This document shows positions 63,247-64,000 of a stretch of DNA of 64,000 nt, piece after piece (position 1 is the stretch's first letter; every line of letters begins with the position of its first letter). This DNA comes from Rufibacter psychrotolerans (lineage in GTDB: Bacteria > Bacteroidota > Bacteroidia > Cytophagales > Hymenobacteraceae). Under the pieces are notes generated by a model that saw nothing but the letters and a program-made list of their open reading frames with translations, searched no databases and was not told the DNA's origin. The stretch spans positions 434,001-498,000 of the forward strand of contig NZ_JAFFJV010000001.1 of NCBI RefSeq assembly GCF_016924645.1, read 5' to 3'. The position numbers and the translations under genes were made by a program.

Positions 63247-64000
63247 ATGATATCTATAAAGAAGACCTTTGTTTTACTCGCTGCTTTTGGGTGCTTCACT
63301 ACCGCCTGCACCGATGATTTCGAGGAGATCAACACAGACCCTAACCGGATTGAACTGATCAGCCCCGGCACCTTGCTCAACCCCATCCTCTATGAGATGA
63401 ACAGCTTCAACGCCAACCGGGCCGATGACTTCACCTTTGACCTCATGCAGGTGGCGCTTCCGTTCCCCAGTGCTTCGGGCGGCATTCACCGCTATGATGT
63501 CACGGAGAATTCCGGCAGCTCCACCTGGAACACCTACTACCGCTGGCTAACCAACATCAAAGAAATGCACGACGCGGCCGTGATAGCTGGTGATCCTAAC
63601 TACGAAGCCATTGCGCTGACCTTAAACGCTTGGGGGTACTCTTTACTGACAGATAGCTTTGGCGATGTGCCCATGGAAGATGCCAGCCGGGGCGAAGAGG
63701 GGCTTCTGTATCCTGCTTTCAATACTCAGAAAGAGATCTACACCAAAATTCTCGCCGACCTGGAAAGGGCCAGTACCTTGTTTGATCCGGTCAAGTCCAT
63801 GATCTACGGGGATGATATCTTGTATCACAAAGATGTGGCTAAATGGCGTAAGTTCTGTAACTCCCTTCGGTTGAGGTTGCTGCTGAGGGTTTCCAAAAGA
63901 GAAGAAATGAACGCTGCGGCCAAGATGGCCGAAATCCTTAACAACCCTACCAAGTACCCGGTATTCACGTCCAACGCAGATGCGGCCATTCTGCAGATAT
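63247..64000 (+). CDS. SusD/RagB family nutrient-binding lipoprotein (partial)
   Basis: 251 codons are visible; the gene continues past the right edge. Lipoprotein signal MISIKKTFVLLAAFGCFTTA with the acylated Cys probably at residue 21 (TTAC|TDDF). The mature start FEEINTDPNRIELISPGTLL, and NTYYRWLTNIKEMHDAAVIA and AWGYSLLTDSFGDVPMEDAS, are typical of the SusD-like group paired with SusC. It caps the SusC barrel on the cell surface. It starts 93 bp after susC; an imperfect GC-rich hairpin (about 63190-63225) lies between them and may lower expression or protect the upstream mRNA. Confidence 0.93.
   Translation, partial: MISIKKTFVLLAAFGCFTTACTDDFEEINTDPNRIELISPGTLLNPILYEMNSFNANRADDFTFDLMQVALPFPSASGGIHRYDVTENSGSSTWNTYYRWLTNIKEMHDAAVIAGDPNYEAIALTLNAWGYSLLTDSFGDVPMEDASRGEEGLLYPAFNTQKEIYTKILADLERASTLFDPVKSMIYGDDILYHKDVAKWRKFCNSLRLRLLLRVSKREEMNAAAKMAEILNNPTKYPVFTSNADAAILQI

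Overview
The window looks like a chromosomal segment of a Bacteroidota bacterium, most likely Cytophagales / Hymenobacteraceae (Rufibacter- or Pontibacter-like). The reasons are SusC/SusD outer-membrane pairs, Bacteroidota-type -7 boxes (TAnnTTTG, often TACCTTTGC), few strong Shine-Dalgarno sequences, serine palmitoyltransferase (sphingolipids), YpdA, a short LeuA and moderately high GC with AT-rich gaps. No rRNA, tRNA, CRISPR array, phage or recognisable transposase gene was seen.

Left block (1-7023, minus strand): a cluster that reads as ceramide plus inositol-lipid synthesis: acyl carrier protein (with Thr at the usual phosphopantetheine Ser), MarR regulator, serine palmitoyltransferase, a GNAT-fold protein resembling bacterial ceramide synthase, an NAD-dependent epimerase resembling ceramide reductase, myo-inositol-3-phosphate synthase, a PgpA-type phosphatase, GtrA, and a translationally coupled outer-membrane-type protein running off the left end. 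Three copies of an inverted repeat GTTGA-N5-TCAAC flank marR and abut the spt and marR promoters, suggesting MarR control of lipid synthesis.

7282-13486: an RND efflux operon (regulator, TolC, adaptor, permease) under a GbsR/MarR-type regulator with two 18-bp candidate operators. 13977-24254: M28 peptidase, a predicted 42-aa peptide gene with its own terminator, a LytS/LytTR two-component pair, a small basic exported protein, a membrane histidine kinase, a DUF6600 protein, an alpha/beta hydrolase, and a 475-bp non-coding element with about 75-bp inverted ends. 24255-31214: glutamate synthase GltBD and a four-TM protein. 31365-37691: a second RND operon under a TetR regulator. 38321-47232: YpdA (apparently leaderless), FUSC transporter-like protein, YceI, GAF protein, GH28 glycosidase and a helical-repeat protein.

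47380-59001 (plus strand): the complete branched-chain amino-acid cluster leuA-leuC-leuD-leuB, ilvD-ilvB-ilvN, ilvC, ilvA. Upstream of ilvD is a candidate attenuator: a 19-codon Ile-rich leader peptide, a possible antiterminator, and a 13-bp stem with a U7 tract. 59815-64000: a SusC/SusD pair cut by the right edge.

Across almost every intergenic gap lies a dispersed palindromic repeat of about 40 bp (core GTTTTnGGsCTGTTTT, a few bases, then its complement), more than 30 full, degenerate or partial copies in 64 kb, often just after stop codons. Two further palindrome families occur around ilvC and before susC.
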